45,448 nucleotides of DNA from Rhizobium sp. Q54 (GTDB lineage Bacteria > Pseudomonadota > Alphaproteobacteria > ATCC43930 > CGMCC-115725). The stretch covers positions 1-45,448 of the forward strand of contig CAMATN010000027.1 in assembly GCA_945861155.1 (NCBI GenBank). The letters are read 5' to 3'. The position numbers and the translations under genes were made by a program. The notes beneath the pieces are model-generated. The model saw only the letters and a program-made list of their open reading frames with translations, searched no databases and was not told where the DNA came from. Of the stretch, positions 41,585 through 45,448 are shown one piece after another (within the stretch, counting starts at the first letter, position 1; each line of letters begins with the position of its first letter).

Positions 41585-42442
41585 ATGCAATTCGGCGCCG
41601 CGATGTTCTTTACCGATTATTCGATGGGGCCGGGCGAGCTGGCGCGGGCGCTCGAGGCGCGCGGGTTCGAATCGGTGTGGGCGCCCGAGCATTCGCACAT
41701 CCCGACATCGCGCCGCTCGCCGTTTCACGGCGGGCCGGGCGAACTGCCGAAACAGTATTACGACGTGATGGACCCGTTCGTGACGCTGAGCGCGGCGGCC
41801 GCCGTCACCACCACAATCAAGCTCGGCACCGGGGTGTGTCTCGTGACCCAGCGCGACCCGATCCAGACCGCCAAGCTGGTCGCCTCGCTCGACCAGGTGT
41901 CGGGCGGGCGGTTTCTGTTCGGCATCGGCGGCGGCTGGAACGCCGAGGAGATGGAAGACCACGGCACCGTCTTCAAGACGCGTTTCAAGCTGATGCGCGA
42001 GCGGATCGAAGCGATGAAGGCGATCTGGACCCAGGACGCCGCCGAGTATCACGGCGAATTGGTCGATTTCGGACCGATGGCGGCGCGGCCGAAGCCGGTG
42101 CAGACGCCGCACCCGCCGGTCATCGTCGGCGGCGCCTTTCCGCATTCGGCGCGGCGCGCGCTGCGCTACGGCAATGGCTGGATCCCCAATGCGAGCCGGG
42201 CGCATTACACTGACGTGACCGATTTCCTGCCGCATTTCCGGCAGATGGCGGAGGAGATGGGCCGCGATGTCGGCGACGTGCCGGTGACGGTGTGGGGCGC
42301 CGGCGAAGATCTCGACCGGCTGCGCCGTTACGAGGAGCAGGGCGTCGCCCGGGTCGTCGTCAGCCTGCCGCCGGACAAATCCGACAAGACACTGCCCGAG
42401 CTCGACCGCTGGGCCGAACTGATCCGCCGCGCCGCAAGCTAG
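41585..42442 (+). CDS. F420-type LLM oxidoreductase (second copy)
   Basis: A 285-residue protein closely matching the enzyme at 39314 along its whole length (AAMFFTDYSM, WAPEHSHIP, LGTGVCL, GGGWNAEEM, HPPVIVGG). Main differences are in the SHIP-to-PKQY loop (TSRRSPFHGGPG instead of LARNSPFPSG), which borders the active site, so the copies may differ in substrate. GGGAGA precedes the ATG. It is the third short gene in a likely operon with the serine hydrolase. Confidence 0.9.
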   Translation: MQFGAAMFFTDYSMGPGELARALEARGFESVWAPEHSHIPTSRRSPFHGGPGELPKQYYDVMDPFVTLSAAAAVTTTIKLGTGVCLVTQRDPIQTAKLVASLDQVSGGRFLFGIGGGWNAEEMEDHGTVFKTRFKLMRERIEAMKAIWTQDAAEYHGELVDFGPMAARPKPVQTPHPPVIVGGAFPHSARRALRYGNGWIPNASRAHYTDVTDFLPHFRQMAEEMGRDVGDVPVTVWGAGEDLDRLRRYEEQGVARVVVSLPPDKSDKTLPELDRWAELIRRAAS

Positions 42443-42464
42443 ACGCAGCCCGACCGAGGCTCGA

Positions 42465-42833
42465 TCAGAGCTTTGCCGGCTGATGCTTCGCGGCGGTGCC
42501 GGCGACGGGCGTCCACGAGGGCGGGTCGCTCGCCGGGAAGCTGTCCTCCGACGCGGAATCGACCGGGTCATCCCCCACGGCGTTGCGCGGGTCGCCGTGT
42601 TCGCCCGGCGTCCCGATGCCGAGCGCCCGGTACAACAGGCAATGCCCGGTGAGGCCGCGTCCCAGCAGCGCGGCGCCGCCGATCGCCAACGCGATGCGGC
42701 CAGGCGAGGGATGCGCCAGCGCCCGCGCGAGCAGCGCCGCGCCGGCAACCGTCGAGCCGATTCGCTCGGCGGACCCGACATTCATGGCCGGGGCATTGAT
42801 GGCCGGGGATTGAGGGCTGGTCGCGTTCGCCAT
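42465..42833 (-). CDS. Small membrane protein of the DUF2892/YgaP-like type
   Basis: A 122-residue protein. After a polar N-terminus, two hydrophobic segments (IGSTVAGAALLARALA and IALAIGGAALLGRGLTGH) match DUF2892 (NVGSAERIGS start of domain), the membrane part found after rhodanese in YgaP. No rhodanese is fused here. The C-terminal 45 residues are polar and acidic (DDPVDSASEDSFPASDPPSW). ATG 42833 has GGAG about 8 bases upstream; the frame stays open to 42956. It opposes the LLM gene end to end and diverges from the PBP gene. Confidence 0.75.
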   Translation of the reverse strand: MANATSPQSPAINAPAMNVGSAERIGSTVAGAALLARALAHPSPGRIALAIGGAALLGRGLTGHCLLYRALGIGTPGEHGDPRNAVGDDPVDSASEDSFPASDPPSWTPVAGTAAKHQPAKL

Positions 42834-43036
42834 CGGGTCGCTCCAGATAATTGGCCGATCTGTCGAAACATTCGCGCTGGGAACTCGGTTCCGGGCCGGC
42901 CGAATTACGCGTTGCCAAAGCCGTGGCACAGTTCGGTGCATAATCGCCGCTCGCATGGCGGAGCGGTCCGCCGCTAGGGTGGGGAACCCGTCGATGTGCC
43001 CGGTGATGCGCCCGGAAATCGGCCCGGCAGCGGGCG

Positions 43037-45085
43037 ATGCCTGAGCCGCGCCCGCTGCGCGTCGATCCGCGCGAGCGGATCGGGGCCGCCCCGCCGCCCT
43101 GGGCGCCGCGCCGGCCCGGCCAGGGCGCGGACCGAGGCCACGGCTTGGGACGGCGTTTCCTCGGCGGTATTTTCAAGCTCGTTGTGCTGCTCGTCCTGTG
43201 GGGCGCGATTATCGGCGGCGGCGCGCTCGCCTATTTCGCCGTGACCCTGCCGGACACCAGCCAATTGACCGTCGCCGAGCGCCGCCCGAGCGTCACGGTG
43301 CTGGCCGCGGACGGCAGCCTCGTCGCGAGCCTGGGCGATTTGTTCGGGCAGCCGATGTCGCTGGGCGAGGTGTCGCCGTTTCTGCCGAAAGCGGTGATCG
43401 CGACCGAGGACCGTCGCTTTTACAGCCATTTCGGGATCGATCCCATCGGGCTCGTTCGCGCCGCCGCGGCCGATCTGCGGGCCGGCGCCATCGTGCAGGG
43501 CGGCAGCACGATCACCCAGCAACTCGCCAAGATCGTGTTCCTGACGCCGGAGCGCAGCCTCGCCCGCAAGATCCGGGAAACCCTGCTGGCGGTATGGCTC
43601 GAACATCGTTTCAGCAAGGATCAGATCCTCGAAATCTATCTGAACCGGGTCTATCTCGGCGCCGGAACCTATGGCGTCGATGCCGCGGCGCAGCGCTATT
43701 TCGGGAAATCGGCCGCCCAGCTCGGGCTGTTCGAAAGCGCCGTCATTGCCGGGTTGTTGAAGGCGCCGACCCGGTTCAGTCCGGCGCGCGATCGGACCGC
43801 CGCGGCCGGGCGGGCGGCGCAGGTGCTCGACAACATGGTTGCAGCCGGCTTTATTACCGCGGCCGACGCCGCCAGCGCCGAAAAGCAGGGCCTGGCCCCG
43901 GCCGCGATCGGCCGGCCGGGATCACGCTATTTCGCCGACTGGGTCGCCGACCAGACCCGCGAATTCGCCGGCGCCGGCAATCGCGACCTGACGATCCGCA
44001 CCACCCTCGACCCGCGGCTGCAATCCCAGGCGGAGGCGGCGATCGCCGATGTGCTGGCGCGCAACGGCGCCAAGGACGCGGTCGGTCAGGGCGCGCTCGT
44101 TGCGATGGCGCCCGATGGGGCGGTGCGGGCGATGGTCGGCGGGCGCGATTACGGGCGCAGCCAGTTCAACCGCGCGACCCAGGCGCAGCGCCAGCCCGGC
44201 TCGGCGTTCAAGCCGTTTGTCTATCTCGCCGGGCTCGAAGCCGGGCTGCGCCCCGATGACCGCCTGATCGACGCGCCGATCCGTATCGGCAATTGGCAGC
44301 CACACAATTACCTGAACCGCTACCTGGGCGAGATCAGCCTCGCCCAGGCGCTGGCGCAATCGGTCAATACGGTCGCGGTCCAAATCGCCGAGCGCGCCGG
44401 CATCGCGCGTGTCGTCGCGACGGCCAACCGGCTCGGCATCACCTCCGAACTGGCGCGCGACGCGAGTATCGCGCTCGGCACCAGCGAGGTGAATTTGTTG
44501 GAGCTGGTCGCCGCCTATGCCCCGTTCGGCAATGGCGGCCTCGGCGTCCTCGCTTACGGGATCAGCGAAATCCGCGACAGCAGCGGCAGGGTGGTCTACC
44601 GCCGTGCCGGGTCGGGAACGGGGGCAGTCATGGCGCCGGAACTGGCCGGCATGATGAACGCGATGCTGGCCGGGGTGCTCGCCCAAGGCACCGGGAAATC
44701 CGCGGCGCTGCCCCGGCCCGCCGCCGGCAAGACCGGCACGACCCAGGAATACCGCGACGCCTGGTTCATCGGATACACCGCGGATCTGATCGCCGGCGTA
44801 TGGCTCGGCAACGACGACGACACGCCGATGAACAAGGTGACCGGCGGGACACTGCCGGCGATCGCGTGGCGCAATTTCATGCTCGCCGCGACCAAGGGAA
44901 TGCCGGTCAGGCCGCTGCCGACCGCTCCCGCGCCAGGGCTGGACGCCAAGGTGGCGGCGCCGCTGGCGGCCGAGGAATCGGCCATCGACCGGCTGTTCGG
45001 GTTGCTTGCCGGACCATCGCGGACGGAGGCCGAGAAGCCGCCGGTCGATCCCGCCCGCTACCCCGGCCCGGCACCGCGGAATTGA
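43037..45085 (+). CDS. Class A penicillin-binding protein (PBP1A family)
   Basis: A 682-residue bifunctional peptidoglycan synthase. A cationic Pro-rich cytoplasmic N-terminus is followed by one membrane helix (about residues 46-68). The GT51 glycosyltransferase has catalytic Glu124 (ATEDRRFYSHFGID) and GGSTITQQLAK. The transpeptidase has Ser389-FK (SAFKP), SVN (442-444) and KTGTT (565-569). It polymerises lipid II and crosslinks the peptides in the periplasm. The C-terminus is Pro-rich. No operon partner is seen; a VapC fragment follows. Confidence 0.93.
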   Translation: MPEPRPLRVDPRERIGAAPPPWAPRRPGQGADRGHGLGRRFLGGIFKLVVLLVLWGAIIGGGALAYFAVTLPDTSQLTVAERRPSVTVLAADGSLVASLGDLFGQPMSLGEVSPFLPKAVIATEDRRFYSHFGIDPIGLVRAAAADLRAGAIVQGGSTITQQLAKIVFLTPERSLARKIRETLLAVWLEHRFSKDQILEIYLNRVYLGAGTYGVDAAAQRYFGKSAAQLGLFESAVIAGLLKAPTRFSPARDRTAAAGRAAQVLDNMVAAGFITAADAASAEKQGLAPAAIGRPGSRYFADWVADQTREFAGAGNRDLTIRTTLDPRLQSQAEAAIADVLARNGAKDAVGQGALVAMAPDGAVRAMVGGRDYGRSQFNRATQAQRQPGSAFKPFVYLAGLEAGLRPDDRLIDAPIRIGNWQPHNYLNRYLGEISLAQALAQSVNTVAVQIAERAGIARVVATANRLGITSELARDASIALGTSEVNLLELVAAYAPFGNGGLGVLAYGISEIRDSSGRVVYRRAGSGTGAVMAPELAGMMNAMLAGVLAQGTGKSAALPRPAAGKTGTTQEYRDAWFIGYTADLIAGVWLGNDDDTPMNKVTGGTLPAIAWRNFMLAATKGMPVRPLPTAPAPGLDAKVAAPLAAEESAIDRLFGLLAGPSRTEAEKPPVDPARYPGPAPRN

Positions 45086-45092
45086 TCGCCGG

Positions 45093-45299
45093 TCAAGCTG
45101 TCCAGGGATCGATCACCGACACCGGCAAATCGGCGAAATGGCGGGTATTGCGGGTCGCCAGCGTCGCGTGCCGGGCAATCGCAATTCCAGCGATCATCGT
45201 GTCGCGCAGTTCGCCGGGCCGGCCGGCCTGATTTCGGTTCGCCATCAGGACCGCCGCTTCTTCGGCTGCGCGCGCGTCGAATGGCAATACTCGATCTTC
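45093..45299 (-). pseudogene. VapC-family PIN toxin, N-terminus lost
   Basis: The C-terminal part of a PIN-domain toxin: EDRVLPFDARAAEEAAVLM, RPGELRDTMIAGIAIARH, then ATLATRNTRHFADLPVSVI. VapC proteins are ribonucleases acting on tRNA or rRNA. The catalytic acids of the first half are missing, since the frame runs into a stop exactly where the IS end begins (about 45301). No VapB is seen, as it would lie beyond the IS. This is probably a toxin interrupted by transposition. Confidence 0.72.
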
Positions 45300-45300
45300 A

Positions 45301-45448
45301 AGGCTCTATTAGCAAAACGTAATGATCTGGCGTAGAATGGCCGAAACGCTGGAGGATTGAGGGTATGGAGCGGCGTGCATTTCAGGCATGGCTGTGTGGG
45401 GTCGACACGCTGACGGAAGCGCAGAAGGCGCAGGCTGGGGAGGTTCTG
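45301..45448 (+). mobile_element. Left end of an IS1595-like insertion sequence (cut by the window edge)
   Basis: The boundary is inferred where the VapC reading frame breaks off. The end sequence starts about GGCTCTATTAGCAAAACGTA, which looks like an IS terminal repeat, and a transposase gene begins 64 bases inside. The other end and target-site duplication are outside the window. Confidence 0.55.
45365..45448 (+). CDS. IS1595-like transposase, N-terminal 28 residues only
   Basis: The frame begins MERRAFQAWLCGVDTLTEAQ and runs to the window end without a stop. The pattern M-x-R-x-x-F-x-x-W-L-x-x-x-x-x-L-T-E-A-Q is that of transposases with a zinc ribbon and a DDE domain (IS1595 type). GGAGG lies 11 bases upstream. 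Family assignment from 28 residues is provisional. Confidence 0.55.
   Translation, partial: MERRAFQAWLCGVDTLTEAQKAQAGEVL

Noticed and set aside
1-45448. CRISPR arrays, tRNA or rRNA genes
   Set aside because: No regularly spaced direct repeats, no T-arm-like GTTCGANTC with a foldable partner, and no rRNA-like stretches were noticed by eye. A covariance-model scan would be decisive.

Overview
The window is high-GC DNA from an alphaproteobacterium, most like Rhodospirillales or a neighbouring order. This rests on the SUF order with an Rrf2 regulator and SufT, the xseB-ispA-dxs isoprenoid operon, hopanoid genes hpnN and hpnK, a phasin with a TGC/GCA-rich operator, the ubiK-ybjN-proC neighbourhood, and several intergenic palindromic repeat families that are common in this class. 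The genus cannot be fixed from the sequence alone. No rRNA, tRNA or CRISPR array was seen.

Layout, left to right. (1) 1-3800: two divergent LimB-like flavin monooxygenases around a small antibiotic-biosynthesis-type monooxygenase and a higBA toxin-antitoxin pair whose toxin carries a one-base frameshift. (2) 3800-7020: ubiK, a coupled 21-residue leader ORF, ybjN, proC, a TetR-fold gene with a COQ9-like tail, then a phasin with promoter, operator and terminator. (3) 7020-10940: a histidine kinase and an OmpR-type regulator separated by a lower-GC insert that holds a dead integrase start, a Rap1a/Tai-like secreted protein and an unknown gene; recX lies upstream of the regulator. (4) 10970-16340: a DHA2 efflux pump, an HdeD-like membrane protein and two tandem P450s lacking the usual I-helix acid, then a repeat pair. 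(5) 16340-23380: a class II histone-deacetylase-like protein, xseB-ispA-dxs, an SDR, an FMN reductase and an MFS transporter. (6) 23640-27017: a compact type II restriction-modification pair followed directly by a multiply broken radical SAM/SPASM gene. (7) 27018-33358: the complete SUF operon on the minus strand (rrf2-sufB-sufC-sufD-sufS-sufU-sufT) with a palindromic repeat between sufB and sufC. (8) 33530-38200: a single-domain response regulator, a regulator remnant, a small acidic-tailed protein, and hpnN and hpnK in convergent overlap. (9) 38280-45448: a TauD/TfdA dioxygenase, two near-duplicate F420-type LLM oxidoreductases flanking a secreted serine hydrolase, a small membrane protein, a class A PBP, and a VapC fragment cut by the left end of an IS1595-like element at the window edge.

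Most core genes act in isoprenoid, quinone, hopanoid, Fe-S and cell-wall metabolism: ispA and dxs supply prenyl precursors for ubiquinone (ubiK) and hopanoids (hpnN, hpnK), and SUF supplies clusters, including to the isoprenoid pathway's Fe-S enzymes. Around this core lie accessory redox enzymes (four LLM enzymes, two P450s, an SDR, a TauD-type dioxygenase) and scars of mobile DNA: an integrase remnant, broken toxin genes, a restriction-modification unit beside a pseudogene, and an IS end. The accessory segments most worth a second look are the insert that splits the two-component pair, the restriction-modification/radical SAM junction, and the P450 pair.
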